Source of the DNA: Acidobacteriota bacterium
Lineage (GTDB): Bacteria > Acidobacteriota > Blastocatellia > RBC074
Direction of reading: 5' to 3'
Assembly (NCBI GenBank): GCA_016710075.1
Contig: JADJLO010000041.1
Location: 124,001 to 188,000 of the forward strand
Length of the DNA: 64,000 nucleotides
Under the pieces are notes generated by a model, which was not told the DNA's origin, did not search any database, and was given only the letters and a program-made list of their open reading frames with translations. Numbering within the stretch: the stretch's first letter is position 1; the number at the start of each line of letters is the position of its first letter. Shown piece by piece: positions 8,686-20,573 of this stretch. The position numbers and the translations under genes were made by a program.

Positions 8686-10333
8686 CAATCGCTCTTCCTG
8701 CTTTGCTCGCGTGTATTGCGATCGAGCAGCAAGGCGAATCTGCAATTCAAAGCGGCGCTCTTCGGCTTCGCCGCGCATCGGGCCGAGCCGATAGATCGTA
8801 CGTCCCTGCGGGTCAATCAGGAAGTTGGTCGGGTAGCCGCGGGCGCCCCATTCCTTCTCGGCAAACTCTTCGTTGCCATGCAGCGGGACGAAATCGAAGG
8901 CATTGCCTTTCATCGTATGGCATCACAAACCTGTCTTCAGTTGGATAGACATTAACCGCGAGGATGGCAAATTTATCCAGACCGACACGCTTGAGCACTT
9001 TTTGGAGTGATGGATTTTCGCCGCGGCAAGGGCCGCAGAACGGATACCAGAAGTTCAGCAACACTACCTTGCCGCGGTAATCCGCGAGCGAAATCGTTTT
9101 TTCATCGCCATAGCGTTTCAGCGAAAATTCTTTGACAGGCTTGGCCTGTGCGTCGAGCAGTTGATGTATGTCCGCTTTGACTTGTGCATTGTCTTTTTTG
9201 AGTTTTGCTCCCAGGGCGAACAGGGTTGTGAGCAGGTCATCTGACGGCTCTTTGACCGTTTGTTTGAGCAGATCGCCGTATACTTTCTGTTGTGCCGGCG
9301 CGTCCTGCGCCGCTTCGACTTTGAGTTTGAAAAAGTTGGTCGCGTCAAAACGTGCCGGCAAGATTGTGTTATCGAGCATCCCGGACGCTATGGCGAAATC
9401 TTTTTTATCCAGCAACACCTGCGCCCGGATCATGTTTTTTTGATAATCCAGTAAAGCCTGCCACGATTTGTTCTGCGATCCGGCGGGGAAAGCTTTCACC
9501 ATTCCTTCAGCCAGCGCGAGCGCTTCTTCGGGGAGCCGCTTTGTGTTACGCCTCAAAGATCAACATGCCCGATGACGACCATGAGAATTCAGCTACCGGA
9601 TATTGCAGGCGAAGCTGTTCAAGGTACGCCTGCTTGAACGCCGGATTGGTTTCATTGAAGCCGAGCCAGTAGAGCGATTGCGCGCCGCGTTCGTGCTTTG
9701 GAAAGCGTTTGGCGACATCCAGTGAAGCTTTTGCGCCAAAGCGATTTATTCTTGCGCTTGAGCGAGTTGGCGTAATAAAACGCGTAGGCGGGGTTGTCGG
9801 GCGCGGCTTCAGCAGCTTTTTTCAGATATGAATGTTCGTTCGCATTATTCCCGCGCACTTCTTCGACCAGAGCGAGCGTTTGCCAGGCACGCGCAAACCG
9901 GGGATCAAGCTCGACCGCCTTGCGAGTATGCTGCTCGACTTTGGCGTAATCTTTATACATGTGCAGATAGCCGAGCGCCCATTGATAGCTGGCGCGTTTC
10001 GGGGTCTTTCTGAGCCCATTCGGCATACATCGCTTTGAGCTTGTCCGTCATCGCTTCGCCCAACGCCTTGGATTTAACTGGATCACTTTCATCGCGCGCG
10101 CTCAGCTTGGAGCTGAAGATGAACTGGCTGTGCGCTTCGGCGTAATCGGGATCGATCTCAATCGCCTTGCGATATTCGTCGGCAGCTTCAGCAAACTTCG
10201 ATTTTCTGCTCAGTGCTTCGCCTCTTGCAAAAGCGGCTTTGGCAGCAGGCGTGCCGAGGCTTTCCTGCGCGACGGCGGCGCTTGAGCCGAGCAGGCAAAG
10301 TGCAAATATGAGAGTGATTCGTTTGAAGCGCAT
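8685..10333 (-). CDS. Exported TPR-thioredoxin (TlpA-like) protein (about five frameshifts)
   Basis: ATG 10333 starts a signal peptide, MRFKRITLIFALCLLGSSAA. TPR-like repeats follow (ADEYRKAIEIDPDYAEAHSQ, YLHMYKDYAKVEQHTRKAVE, DPRFARAWQTLALVEEV), then a helical region (DFAIASGMLDNTILPARFD). The C-terminal thioredoxin domain has LADYRGKVVLLNFWYPFCGP with the CGPC active site and YPTNFLIDPQGRTIYRLGP with the cis-Pro. The joined length is about 550 residues. Frames change near 9990, 9745, 9565, 8930 and 8745. The stop TGA overlaps the ATG of the DsbD-like gene (TGATG). It lies downstream of the respiratory operon on the same strand and may maintain its periplasmic thiols. Confidence 0.75.
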
Positions 10334-10435
10334 CAGATCATCTCCTGTTATTTGGGCGAATCATTTTAGAGTCAGGCCGAATAATCACTTGACCTCGTCG
10401 TGTCAATGTGATCGCCAAAACGAGTTTGATCAATA

Positions 10436-11088
10436 TTACTTGTTCTTCTTTTGAGTGGTGATAATGAATCCATTTTCAGGGATGCTGCGGTCGTAGATCA
10501 GTTCCGACAGCGTATGTTTTGACCCGTCAAAATCCATCTCATCGGCAAATTTCACATTCAACTTGCCCTGCGATAATTTGATGGACGTGCCATATCCATC
10601 ATAGTCAAGCTCGGGTTCGAGCAATGGAGAAAGGCCCTGCATTGCTCGATGGCTATGGCCTTTTTGCCTTCAAGCTTGAGGTGGGAATCCAGTTTCAACC
10701 AGATCAGAGTCAAGTCGTCCGCCGCGCCGCATTGTCCCTGGATATTGCAATTCGAAGTGGCGGTGGTCAGGACTACTACGTAATAGTTGTTGTCTTTCGC
10801 GACCCGATCGAGGACTTTGATTCCCGGTATGGCCTTGCCGACAACCTTCATTGTAGAAAACGAGTCATAGAGCTTTCCGACGCAGCCTTGTATATCGTTT
10901 TTGAGATCGACGATTGCGCTGTCAGCGCCGATTGCGAGCCTGAGACTGGTATTGCCTGCCCGGGTGACGTATGGGAGTGCAGGTTTCTGGTTTTGTCGCA
11001 GAGGTGACGGCCTGACTTGCCGGCTGTATGCGGGTGTGATCAGAGTGATAAATAGAAGGCAAGATGTCAGTAAAGTATGACGAATCAT
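10436..11088 (-). CDS. Secreted protein of unknown function (one frameshift)
   Basis: MIRHTLLTSCLLFITLITPA is a signal peptide. The body (SLRLAIGADSAIVDLKND, VLDRVAKDNNYYVVVLTTA, DDLTLIWLKLDSHLKLEGKK) breaks near 10630 and resumes with LEPELDYDGYGTSIKLSQGK and HTLSELIYDRSIPENGFI. The joined protein has about 217 residues, one base short of a clean frame. I do not recognise the family. It sits between the chaperone gene of the molybdoenzyme operon and the TPR-thioredoxin gene. Confidence 0.6.
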
Positions 11089-11146
11089 TTTGATGCCTCG
11101 CTTTCATCACAATGAATACGTGTTTGTGTTGAATAACGAAATCTCT

Positions 11147-11799
11147 CTAAGAGCAATCGAAAATGGGCTCATCGATATCTGAAAGGACTGGGGGGACCGG
11201 AAGGTCGGATCCTTTAGATTTGTCCTTGCGCGGGCCAACGCGGCGGAAGAGAGCCGCAGAGGCGAGCGCGAGGTAATCGAGTCCTGAATGTTCGAGAAGG
11301 CCGGCCAGCGGTTCGGCTATGTGTTGCAGGTGTTCATTGATGAAATTTCGGGCAGCGTCAGCGGTGACGGCTGCGTGGTCGTCATCACCGCAGGCCGTGG
11401 CGTAGGCTTCTTTAAGTTTGAGATATGCGATGAATCCGGTTTCGACAGAGACGTGATCGAGGACTTCGCGAGTCACGGGTTTGTAGGAGAACGCATCGTA
11501 ATAGGTGGCTAGCTCGGAGATCAGGTATCCGGGCTGAATCCAGTCGCGATAGCTGACTTCTCTTGGAGGAGCGGGGCCGCCCGGGCCGAAGGTTGAATGA
11601 TAGAGCCCCTCGGTGACTTCATCATGAATGGACGCCGCGGCGGCTTTCAGAGTTTCATCGTCGATTTCGGCGGCGAGAGCGATGACCTGATCCGCCAGTT
11701 GTTTATTGGACATTCGAAGAGAAGGCTGATCAGCCGCCATTCAGCGGCCTCCGACAGCAGATTCTTATTTACCGATTCGGCCGTTTGAGCTTTCATCAT
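11147..11799 (-). CDS. TorD/NarJ-family molybdoenzyme chaperone
   Basis: Start ATG 11799 overlaps the stop of the heme-subunit gene (ATGA-type overlap). The first 30 codons include SEAAEWRLISLLFECP, the usual TorD/DmsD opening. A frameshift near 11705 leads to ADQVIALAAEIDDETLKAAA and LYHSTFGPGGPAPPREVSY, the latter the family's Y-x-FGPGGPAPP-E signature. About 217 residues, typical for the family. Such proteins bind the Tat signal and insert the molybdenum cofactor in the cognate catalytic subunit, here the Tat-exported alpha subunit encoded at 13899-17339. It is the last gene of that operon. Confidence 0.85.
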
Positions 11800-12660
11800 T
11801 TTCCTTTCATCAGGAGTGGTATCCAGCCTGTGCGCATCTTCCTTGCGCCGACCTCATTGTGCGAACCTTCCCAGATTGCGAATGCGGTCTGAGTACGTGA
11901 TCCGGAAGCAAGCCCTGCCGGGACACGCCTGGTGATGATTACGGACCAACCGTCGGCAGTCTTCAGCCCGCGGCCTTTGGAAGTGGTTGAAGCGGCCGGA
12001 GAGAGAGTGCCGGGCCCTTCGGCGATCAGATCTTCAACGGGATTCGAGCGCGGGCCGACACGGCGATTTCCAAGCGCGGCAGCCGGGGAGTAACGGGTCG
12101 CCATTTCGGTCTGAGCGGCAGAGCCTTTTTCAAGCGATTGAGCTTCGAACGGGTAATGATCAACCGAAGCGTTGGGATAGCGCTCCTTGATCGAATCCGG
12201 CCTGCCGTCGACCATTGCCTGCCAATCGGCCCTCCAGAAGGTTATTTCGACATTTTTTCCGGTTTCACCCATCTGCGGCGCCGGCAGATTGGCCTCGATT
12301 TTTACCGGGATTTGGACGGCGCAGCCATCCATAAATGAGCGGGGCCGGGAAGATCGTCTTTGGACTTGTCCAGCCATTCAAGGCGGAAGGCCATTTCGGA
12401 TCCGTTGGTGATTGCGCGAACCCGGACATCGGCAGTGGAAGCCTGCATCTGTCTGGGTTCGACCAGATCCTGCAATAAAAGTTTGGCGGCGTGTTCCGGC
12501 GCCTCGTCCCATGCCGGGTCATCAGGACTGCTCGGGACATTACTGGATGAGACGGCGACAACTTCGGTCGTCGTCACCACAGCCCTCCTGCAACCTGAAA
12601 CAGCAGCCAGGCGAGTGCAATCGCCATCAGGGGCATAATCGATCGGGCAATTGTTCTCAT
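11796..12660 (-). CDS. Heme-binding gamma subunit, ethylbenzene-dehydrogenase-related (two frameshifts)
   Basis: ATG 12660 opens a signal peptide, MRTIARSIMPLMAIALAWLL. The frame changes near 12580 to VTTTEVVAVSSSNVPSSPDD, and near 12330 to IPVKIEANLPAPQMGE, EITFWRADWQAMVDGR, DGWSVIITRRVPAG and TQTAFAIWEGSHNE. This is the EB_dh domain of EbdC/SerC/NxrC-type subunits, which bind one heme b and connect the Fe-S subunit to the electron donor or acceptor in the periplasm. About 288 residues. It sits 13 bp after the beta subunit and is coupled to TorD. Both breaks look like lost bases. Confidence 0.82.
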
Positions 12661-12673
12661 GATGATCACCTCC

Positions 12674-13825
12674 TCAGGGACAGTTGGTTCGTGAAATCTG
12701 GTAGAGCTTGTCGTATGCCGGCCGAATATAAATGGGTTCTTTGAGCGGTACGCGAACCACTTCCTTGCCCTTTTCATCCATACCGGCAACCCAATCGCCC
12801 TGGCGTTTCCATCTCGGAATGATCATCTCGGTCGAGCCGAAAAGCCCCAGCAGGCTGGACAGATCGGGATCATTGGGAGCATTGCGATAAGTCTTGACTG
12901 CTTCCGCGACGCCAGGGCCGAACATCTGGCTCGTGAACGCCTGCAGGACGTGAACCGGCGGAATGTAATAAACATTCGGTTCGAGTCCGAACTGCGGGAA
13001 CAGCAGCAGCGCGACTTTGCGTATGTGCACAAAGGTAATCGAGCGGGTTGTCCGGGTTCGCTTTATCGGGTGTCGAGAGGAATCCGCCAGTCGAATCTTG
13101 CCGATGCAGTTGACGAAACACTGAGGCTGTATGCCCATCTCGATCTTCGGGTAGCAGGCGATGCATTTCTCAGAGGTTCCGGTCATCATATTGAAGAAGA
13201 CCTTCTTGTACGGGCACCCCTTGACGCATTCCTGGTAACCGCGGCAGCGCCCAGAGTCGACAAGCACGATGCCGTCTTCCGGGCGCTTGTAGATCGAGCC
13301 GCGCGGGCACGAGGCAAGGCATCCCGGATAGGTGCAGTGATTGCAGATGCGAGCGAGGTAATAAAACCACGCCATATGCTCCATCGAGAAACTTGCGCCG
13401 CCGTCGACCTGCCCTGAGCAATCATCCTCGCCAACGTTGGGATAGGAGTAGTCCTGATCCTCGGGCCGCCAGCCCATTACTCGTTCGCCCGCAGGCGCCG
13501 ATTCAAAAATGGTGCTGCCTTCATACTTGTGCAGCTTCTGCCCTTCGTAATCCGTTTCGCTCCATTTCTGACCTTCGAGCATGTTGAGCAGTTTCAGATC
13601 CCATGCCAGCGGATAGAAACCGTAGGGTTTTGTCTCGACGTTGTTCCAGAGCATGTACTCCTGCCCCTTGCCGGACGTCCAGGTGGTTTTGCAGGCCAGC
13701 GTGCAGGTCTGGCACGCGATGCACTTGTTTGTATCGAAGACCGCCGCGAACTGTTTTTGCGGACGATTCTCGGGATACCAGTAAGACATCTCTCTGCCGA
13801 TTTGCCAGTTGTATACACGAGCCAT
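12674..13825 (-). CDS. Fe-S beta subunit of periplasmic NarH/NxrB type
   Basis: 383 residues with four cysteine groups: [44 protein letters not shown], where a Tyr takes the place of one Cys, as Trp does in NarH, and a [3Fe-4S] cluster is expected; and [20 protein letters not shown]. So three [4Fe-4S] and one [3Fe-4S] cluster are predicted. It ends with [18 protein letters not shown]. Between about 13036 and 13086 two compensating indels scramble some 17 residues; the other frame there reads [17 protein letters not shown], which fits the family. There is no signal peptide, so export with the Tat-borne alpha subunit is likely. Confidence 0.9.
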   Translation of the reverse strand: MARVYNWQIGREMSYWYPENRPQKQFAAVFDTNKCIACQTCTLACKTTWTSGKGQEYMLWNNVETKPYGFYPLAWDLKLLNMLEGQKWSETDYEGQKLHKYEGSTIFESAPAGERVMGWRPEDQDYSYPNVGEDDCSGQVDGGASFSMEHMAWFYYLARICNHCTYPGCLASCPRGSIYKRPEDGIVLVDSGRCRGYQECVKGCPYKKVFFNMMTGTSEKCIACYPKIEMGIQPQCFVNCIGKIRLADSSRHPIKRTRTTRSITFVHIRKVALLLFPQFGLEPNVYYIPPVHVLQAFTSQMFGPGVAEAVKTYRNAPNDPDLSSLLGLFGSTEMIIPRWKRQGDWVAGMDEKGKEVVRVPLKEPIYIRPAYDKLYQISRTNCP

Positions 13826-13898
13826 GTCTTGATTTCTCCTTTATTATTCTGATGCGCGGTAAAGTTCAGGAAATTTGCTTACGAGCCGGGGCGCAAGG

Positions 13899-16800
13899 CT
13901 AAGCTTTAGACTTATTGATAAACTCACCTGCGAGATATTTTTTCATCTCAATGGATTCATAGCGCGGCCTGATGCCCAGAGCGGCAGGACGCCAAAGAGC
14001 TTCTCCTTCGATTCCGCCCGGCTCGGCTCGGGTGATCTTGACGAAGGATTCGCGCGGAGCGCCGGTCGGGCAATGGACATCGGGCAGGAAGCCCTTGCCT
14101 ATGCTCTGGCCGAAGAGTCCCTTGCGAACCAGCGAATCCGTCATCAGCGTGGGTTTGAGCCAGCCGCGCGTGGCCGACTGGTGCGAACCCGATCTGAACA
14201 TCGCCTGGTAATTCGTCCGCGGATTCTTGGCGAGCCCGTCCGGGCGTTCCTTCTGCCCCTGCATCGAGCCCGGCGTGGCGGCATACATGTTGAACCACAT
14301 GCGTGTCACTCCGCGCGGAGTTCCGGGATAGTAGCGGGCGCGACAAAGCAGCCGTGCAAATTCATAATCGCGCTTGTTCTTCTGCCAGCCGCGGAAAGGC
14401 CTGTCTTCGGGGTCCGGATCGATCCAGACATAATCTCCGTCCTGTACGCCCATCTCCTGGGCATCCGATGGATTGATGTCGACATAGCCTTCAGTGACGA
14501 AGGGTTTGCGTTTGTCTTTACGGTAAAGATCGCCGAACGGACCGAATAGAACAGCGATCATGTCTGTATCGATCGGGGTCGTGTGCGAACCATGACGATA
14601 TTTCGGGGTGTGGAAGATGAACTTGAAGCCGTCTTTCATCAGCGGATGAGCCGTCTTTTTGGCTTCAGCCCATGTCATGACGACGTTCCGGCCGCAGCGG
14701 GTTTCGCACGACAGGTCGTCTCGCTTGACGCCGTAGACTTCAGGCCCGTCCGGTCGCATGGCCTCGTGTTTCGGTGAAATTATAATGTTCGGTTCGTAGA
14801 AGGTTGAATCCACAGGCTCGCGATGCACCGGAAGGTTTTCACCCGCTTCGATGAATTCCTTCTCTTCGCGGTAAAACTCGAGGCGGCCGCTCTTGGTATA
14901 CCACGGCGTGGAGTCCGCCACCTGGTCGTAGCCGACGGCCTTCGGAGTCGTCCGGCTGTTCATCAGAACCGGGACGCCCTCTACGGCTTTCGCTTCAAGG
15001 TCTGCGAATTTATAGCCCTTCGTGTTGGTCGAGTGGTCGAGGATTCGCTGCAGGTAGACATCGGTCTTCCCTTCGCGGACGAATTTCCAGTAATCGTTGA
15101 AGCGATTGTCTTTGGTCAGTTCGGCAAGCTTTGAGCTAACCAGCGTGAATACCTCTATGTCTCCGATCGTTTTGAAGATGCGCTCGATCGGAGTGCGCGG
15201 GAAGACGAGGAGGAATGGATTGGTCACCGAAGCGGTCATATCGGGATGCTTCAGCTCCGCCCATGAATCCACGCCGAAGACCACATCGGCCCATTCACAC
15301 GACGTTGACCACCACCACTCCTGCACTGCGACCATCTCGATGCGCGGCAGAACGTTGATGACAGTGTTGTAGTGCCATTTGACATTGCCTAGGATCGAGT
15401 TGGCATTCGCAAACCAGAGCGACTTGGTCGGAGTCGGGATGTGTGTCTTGCCCGTCAGCAACTTGTTGCCGACGCGTAGCGGATGATCTTCGTGATTGTA
15501 GTAGTGAGCCGATTCGGCCTTCCAGTATTGTTTCGGCCTTGCAGGTTTCGACGGATCGAGTTCGATATCGAACGGGTTTTCATTGATGTACTGCGGAGAT
15601 CCGTTGAAGAGGGCCGTGCGGTAATTGCCCGCAAATGAGCCGACATTTCCCGTCATCTTACCGACGTTCCCTGTGAGGGCTGCCAGCAGAAAGATGTCCC
15701 GGTCTTTATTATCGTTATTGAAAAATTGATTCGGCCCCATGCCGACGGCAAAGAGCGTCGTACCAGGCTGTTTGGCGAAGTGACGAGCCAGCGATTCGAC
15801 TGCTCCTGCCGGCGCCCAAGTCAGTTCCTCAACCGTCTTCGGATCGAAGTGAGCCGCATATTCCTTGACCAGGTCGAAGACCGGGCGGCAGCGAACTTTC
15901 TTACCGTCCGCCAGGGTGACTTCAACGGTGCCTTCTAGAAGCGCGTCACCGATCTTTGAATTTTTACCGACATCGTCGCGGGTGAGCATCTTCGGTGCGT
16001 TGCCTGCTTTATCCCACCAGATGTAATCACCCCATTCAAGCCGCAGTTTTTCAGGAACTATCGACTGAATGTGCTGTTCGGCGGGCGGCTCTTTTTCGCC
16101 TTCTTTCAGAATGCGAGTCCATTTGAGATCCGCCGGCTGCCCTCCAAAGACCTCCTGTGCCTTTAGATATTTCAACGTATCCATACGCACCAGAATCGGC
16201 AGGTCGGTCCATTGGCGGACATAATCCCTGTCATAAAGATTTTCGCGCATGATGACGTTGGCGAAGCCGAGAGCCAGGGCCGGAGTTGTCCCAGGTCTGA
16301 CGACGACGACATCGTCGCCCTTGGTGGCTGTGGCGGAATATTCGCAGGCGATGACGACGACGCGTGTTCCCTTGAGCCTGGCTTCGGTCAGCCAGTGAGC
16401 ATCCGGCATCTTGGTTGTAATCCAGTTCATGCCCCAGACGACCACGGTTTTGGCGTGCTCGGTAACCGAGAGATCGAATTCGACGGTCTGCTGGCCCGTG
16501 ACCATTGGATGTCCGGGCGGAAGGTCGGTATGCCACGAATAATTATCGAAGCCCTTGCCTCCCACCGCCTTGTCGGGTCCAACCTTGCGTATCGCGGCAT
16601 CCAGCAGAGCCATGGAATTGGCCATGCGATACATACCGAAGACACGGGTGATTCCGAGCAGCGGCATGCCGCCGCGGAATTTGAGAACCTGTGTGCCCAC
16701 GCCCTGTGTCGCCTCGATCGTCGCTTCATCGTAATGCTGGGCTCTGAGCCGGTTCTTGCCTTCATCGCCGGTGTAGGTTTCGGCGATGTTCTTGAGCGCC

Positions 16801-17339
16801 GACGCGACAATTTTTGCGGCTTCGTCGTGTGAGACTCGAACCCATTCATCGCGGGCGCGCTGAAAATATTCCTCCGGCGGTCGGCCGTCCTTGCCCCGCG
16901 GGAATCCGGCTTCAACCCATTTTTTGTAACCGGCCCGGACCATTGACTGATTGATGCGACGGTCGCCATAAAACCTGCGAGTCAGCGCCAGCCCTTTCTG
17001 GCAGACACGCGGATCCCAGCGATGAGTCGATCCGTTGCCTGCGAGGTCTTTCGCTTCGCCGTAGCGCATCGTAGGGCCGATGCGCGTGATGACGCCGGAA
17101 CGCACATAGGCATTGAGCAGGCAGTTGTGCGTGTCGTTCGGAGCGCAGGTGAAGGTGTATTTGGAATCGTATTTCCAAAGATCGCGATAGACATGCTCCC
17201 ATCCTCGATCGGGATAAGATGCCAGCGGATTGGTGACGGCATCGAGGGCCCACGCGGTTGTGGCCGACGCGGCCAGCGCGCCGAAGCCTGCGACCGAAAG
17301 CCCTGCCAGGAAATCGCGCCTTGAGATATCTTTTTTCAT
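13899..17339 (-). CDS. Tat-exported molybdopterin catalytic subunit, periplasmic NarG/NxrA type
   Basis: 1146 residues, intact. The Tat signal [20 protein letters not shown] puts the enzyme outside the membrane. Cluster FS0 ligands follow as C65-x3-D69-x3-C73 (in [16 protein letters not shown]) and C113 (DPRVCQKG), with Asp at the second position. [20 protein letters not shown] contains D272, which aligns with the molybdenum-binding Asp of NarG (CDLPP). Further on, [20 protein letters not shown] and [19 protein letters not shown] look, from memory, like periplasmic NarG and Nitrospira-type NxrA, whose length is also near 1150. Type II DMSO-reductase family is firm. Nitrate/nitrite as substrate is an inference; selenate, (per)chlorate or hydrocarbon enzymes are relatives. 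Chaperone, beta and heme subunits follow on the same strand. Confidence 0.9.
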   Translation of the reverse strand: MKKDISRRDFLAGLSVAGFGALAASATTAWALDAVTNPLASYPDRGWEHVYRDLWKYDSKYTFTCAPNDTHNCLLNAYVRSGVITRIGPTMRYGEAKDLAGNGSTHRWDPRVCQKGLALTRRFYGDRRINQSMVRAGYKKWVEAGFPRGKDGRPPEEYFQRARDEWVRVSHDEAAKIVASALKNIAETYTGDEGKNRLRAQHYDEATIEATQGVGTQVLKFRGGMPLLGITRVFGMYRMANSMALLDAAIRKVGPDKAVGGKGFDNYSWHTDLPPGHPMVTGQQTVEFDLSVTEHAKTVVVWGMNWITTKMPDAHWLTEARLKGTRVVVIACEYSATATKGDDVVVVRPGTTPALALGFANVIMRENLYDRDYVRQWTDLPILVRMDTLKYLKAQEVFGGQPADLKWTRILKEGEKEPPAEQHIQSIVPEKLRLEWGDYIWWDKAGNAPKMLTRDDVGKNSKIGDALLEGTVEVTLADGKKVRCRPVFDLVKEYAAHFDPKTVEELTWAPAGAVESLARHFAKQPGTTLFAVGMGPNQFFNNDNKDRDIFLLAALTGNVGKMTGNVGSFAGNYRTALFNGSPQYINENPFDIELDPSKPARPKQYWKAESAHYYNHEDHPLRVGNKLLTGKTHIPTPTKSLWFANANSILGNVKWHYNTVINVLPRIEMVAVQEWWWSTSCEWADVVFGVDSWAELKHPDMTASVTNPFLLVFPRTPIERIFKTIGDIEVFTLVSSKLAELTKDNRFNDYWKFVREGKTDVYLQRILDHSTNTKGYKFADLEAKAVEGVPVLMNSRTTPKAVGYDQVADSTPWYTKSGRLEFYREEKEFIEAGENLPVHREPVDSTFYEPNIIISPKHEAMRPDGPEVYGVKRDDLSCETRCGRNVVMTWAEAKKTAHPLMKDGFKFIFHTPKYRHGSHTTPIDTDMIAVLFGPFGDLYRKDKRKPFVTEGYVDINPSDAQEMGVQDGDYVWIDPDPEDRPFRGWQKNKRDYEFARLLCRARYYPGTPRGVTRMWFNMYAATPGSMQGQKERPDGLAKNPRTNYQAMFRSGSHQSATRGWLKPTLMTDSLVRKGLFGQSIGKGFLPDVHCPTGAPRESFVKITRAEPGGIEGEALWRPAALGIRPRYESIEMKKYLAGEFINKSKA

Positions 17340-17344
17340 AAGGT

Positions 17345-19008
17345 CTATTTCGCCTCCCAGGAACGGATGAAAGCTATGATGGATTCAATCTCCTGCGTTG
17401 ACAGTGTTGAACGCGTGGGTGAAGGGTTGAGAAATCCCTGCATCGCGGTTCCGCGACGTCCACGGCCGATGGTTTCGACCAGGAATCTGTCAGTCGCACT
17501 GGATAAAAGAACCTTGTTTTTAAGAGCCGGCCCTTCTGCCCCCTCGCCATTCTGGCCGTGACAGCCTGAGCAGTTGCTTGTAAAGAGCCTCGAACCTGCG
17601 GCCGCATCGGCCTTGATCCAGCGTGCGGGGGAGCTGTCAGGCTTGAATGAAATGTTGCCCCCAAGCTGGCGCAGGTAAGCGACGACCCGCACAATCTCGT
17701 CGGGTTTCAAGCCCGATTCACTCGCCCAGACCGGCATCTTGCGACCCGGTCTTCCCTTGCTGATCGTTTCGGTGATGAATTCGTCCGATGCCAGCTCAAG
17801 GAAGTCCTGACCGGCGATGGCAGGGTAGGTCAGGAGCCTGCATATCGCCGCCCTTTGCCGTCGGCGCCATGGCAGCCGGAGCAGATCGCGCTGAATATCG
17901 TTGCGCCGTCGGTCGAAAATTCACGTGCGCCGAATCTCAGGACCTGCACCCTGTCCTTGGGGAGATAAGCGCCAGGGAGTTCTCTGCGCCTGAGCGACAA
18001 GACGTACATCGTTAGCAGATCTATTTGATTCTCAGTCAGCCCCATCATGGGCATGGCAGAGCCGGGGACGATCGCAGCGGGCGAACGGAAATGTTCGCCA
18101 AGCCAGAGTGCAAATGTCCTGCTGCCCGGCACGTGTGTGAAATCGAGAATCCCCGGATCTTTCTCACCGGCGCGCGACAGATCGGGCCCCGCGTCTCCGC
18201 CGACCCCGCTGACCTTGTGACAGCCAAGACACCCGGACGAATTGAAAGCCGCCTTCGCTTCGACCAGTTTCGATGATCCCACTCGTGTTGAAAGATAGGT
18301 TGTCAGCGCACCGCGATCTTCCTCGCTGATCGCCCCGAAAGAGGCTTTCCACGGGCCGTTCTGCGCTTCCCCGGATTGCTTGAGGTGCTTTTCGTACCAG
18401 CCCGAGTCGAATCCCTTGAAGCCAGCGCTCGAAAGATCGGGACCTTCAAGTCCGCCTCCACCCGGTCTGATCGTGGCTCCACGCCCGTCGACACGGTGAC
18501 AGGCAAGGCAATCGAGCCTCTCGAAAACTCCACGGGCTTTTTCAAGAATCCCTGAATTCGGCACTTTCAACGGCGTATGACACGTCCCGCATCCGGCATA
18601 AGCGTATTTGATGGGTATCATCGGCTGAGGCCAGAAATGGACATCGCCGTGAGCATCGGCCTTGTCGGTCGCTCTTCCCTGTCCGCCGTGACATACGGTG
18701 CATCCAAACTCAGCAGGTTGGTGAACCACGGCCTTGTGAGCGGCCAGGACACGGTCACCGGTTATTCCCTGCTCTCCGGGAGCCATTCCGACGTGACACG
18801 AGACGCAGCGATCCGAAATATTGAGACCGGGATTGATGACCTGTCGCAGGTGAACATCCATGGCACCTTCCGGGGCGCCTTCCGTAGAACGCGCCGTGCC
18901 CTGTATCTGCCGCCATTCCCTTCCCAGGTTTTCGTTCGCTGCGGCCATGACCAGCAGGATGAAAACTCCCACGCTCGACCACAACAACAGATGTTTGTTC
19001 CTGTTCAT
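17345..19008 (-). CDS. Membrane-anchored heptaheme cytochrome c (frameshifts near 17830)
   Basis: The N-terminal helix [20 protein letters not shown] anchors or exports it. Seven CxxCH heme sites are present: CVSCH, CTVCH, CGTCH, CLACH, CLGCH, CSGCH and, after the break, CSGCH. The first five resemble a multiheme donor domain and the last three surround class-I-like folds ([36 protein letters not shown]). The frame breaks near 17850 after CHGADGKG and near 17800; joined, [16 protein letters not shown] leads into the last domain. About 555 residues. It lies between cytochrome b and the catalytic subunit, so it probably carries electrons between the bc part and the molybdoenzyme. Confidence 0.85.
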
Positions 19009-19013
19009 ATGCT

Positions 19014-20573
19014 TTAGTGTTTTGGCCAGTCGGCGGGCGACCAGTAAAAGACCCAGTTAGGCCCGCGGAAATAAGTGCCGATGATCGTCAGCACCACAAA
19101 ACCGCACAAGAAAACCGTAAACAAACCCATGGCTCCGGCACGCGTCGAGTTGTATCGCCGCACGAGCCATACTGAATAGAGCCCGTAAATCAGGGTCAGC
19201 AAGGTGCCCGGATTTATCAGTGTGATGACGAGTTGCGGCACATGCGGAAACCATTCACGGATCCAGCCGAATCGGATGACAAATGCCTCGATCAGAATTG
19301 CGGAAGCCAACCCGACGAAGATGGACTTTCTGACAAGCGGCCAGCCGCCTGTTCCTCCGAACCACTCACCGGTTCCGGCTTCTTCCCTGTCAAGAAACGG
19401 AATCAATCCCAGACCGATGATGACCAGCGACGGGATGCCTATCCCGCCCATGACGGCGGAGAATGCGACCATCTCCTGCAGGCCCAGGAAATACCACGGC
19501 GCCTTTGCCGGGTTTTCAGGCACCGCCGGGTTTGCCAGTTCCTTCAATGGCGCATCTGAAATAAGCGACAGACCCACGCAAATAAGGGTCGTGAGCATGA
19601 GCACGGCCAGTTCGGCATAGAAGAGGTGCGGCATCGAAGGCAGCGTATTCTCAGGCCCCCGGCCGACGGCGGAGGTTTTGCCCCGGACGATTGCCGCCAA
19701 CTGGTATGTTTTAGCGGGCGCATCGGTAAAGACCGGATAGATCTCTTCTGATGATCGAGGTTCGAGCCGGCTGTCTGCATCAGCGGGGCGGACCATTCCG
19801 CCATCCTTGCGAATGCGCCAGAAATGAACTCCCATCAGCGCCGCCAGAGCCAGCGGCAGGAGCATGATGTGAAGCAAATAGAATCTGATCAGCGCCTCGA
19901 CGCCGACCACGTCTGAACCGAGCAGCAGCAGGCGTTGAAACCCGCCCGGATCGAACCAGTCTGTAATGCCAAGCGCATCGGTCACCTCTCGCGGCGACTG
20001 AGCGATGTTGGCGCCGATCGTGATCGCCCAGTAAGCCAGTTGATCCCACGGCAGCAGATATCCCGTAAAAGAAAGACCGAGAGTGATGACAAACAGACCC
20101 ATGCCGATCAGCCAGTTGAATTCCCGCGGTTTGCGATAAGCTGCCGTGTAGAAGACCCGGGCCATGTGCAGGATGACCGCTACAACCATGACATTCGCCG
20201 CCCATCGATGAATATTGCGAATGAAGCGGCCGGTCGGAACAACGAAGTGAATATCCTTGATCGAATCGTAGGCCACGTCGGGATATGGTTTGTAATAGAA
20301 CATCAGCAGCACGCCGGTGACCAGAGTGATCAGAAAAGCGGCTGTGGTGGCGATCCCCAGACCCGCCGTGGTTGACCACTTCAGCGTCCAGCGATGGGTC
20401 CTGACCGAATGCAGGTGCAGGAACAGATTGCTGAAGACGAATGTAGACCGCTTCCTGTCTGTATTCGGTTTTCCGCTGCGGAATGTCGCGTCGAGCAGGC
20501 GGCGCGGAGCCGCTCGCAGGTTGTCTTTGAAAACCTGCATGGCCTGGTTTTTTTCTATCACCGGGGTACTCAT
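19014..20573 (-). CDS. Cytochrome b of a bc-type quinol complex
   Basis: 519 residues, long enough for a full-length b (b6 plus subunit IV). Heme ligand regions: [20 protein letters not shown] and [37 protein letters not shown] is the usual G-Y-LPW-Q stretch. [11 protein letters not shown] is the Qo motif, with PWY instead of PEWY. About eight or nine helices. The start ATG overlaps the stop of the Rieske gene (ATGA). With Rieske and multiheme c it makes a complete quinol-oxidising or quinone-reducing module dedicated to this operon. Confidence 0.92.
   Translation of the reverse strand: MSTPVIEKNQAMQVFKDNLRAAPRRLLDATFRSGKPNTDRKRSTFVFSNLFLHLHSVRTHRWTLKWSTTAGLGIATTAAFLITLVTGVLLMFYYKPYPDVAYDSIKDIHFVVPTGRFIRNIHRWAANVMVVAVILHMARVFYTAAYRKPREFNWLIGMGLFVITLGLSFTGYLLPWDQLAYWAITIGANIAQSPREVTDALGITDWFDPGGFQRLLLLGSDVVGVEALIRFYLLHIMLLPLALAALMGVHFWRIRKDGGMVRPADADSRLEPRSSEEIYPVFTDAPAKTYQLAAIVRGKTSAVGRGPENTLPSMPHLFYAELAVLMLTTLICVGLSLISDAPLKELANPAVPENPAKAPWYFLGLQEMVAFSAVMGGIGIPSLVIIGLGLIPFLDREEAGTGEWFGGTGGWPLVRKSIFVGLASAILIEAFVIRFGWIREWFPHVPQLVITLINPGTLLTLIYGLYSVWLVRRYNSTRAGAMGLFTVFLCGFVVLTIIGTYFRGPNWVFYWSPADWPKH

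Noticed and set aside
10436..13825. Sec (UGA) codons as the cause of broken frames near a SelB-containing genome segment
   Set aside because: At the breaks the coding continues in a different frame, not after an in-frame TGA, so recoding does not explain them.
11147..17339. Firm call as nitrite oxidoreductase (nxrA/nxrB)
   Set aside because: Type II family members act on several substrates and direction cannot be read from sequence without a phylogeny; kept as NarG/NxrA type.
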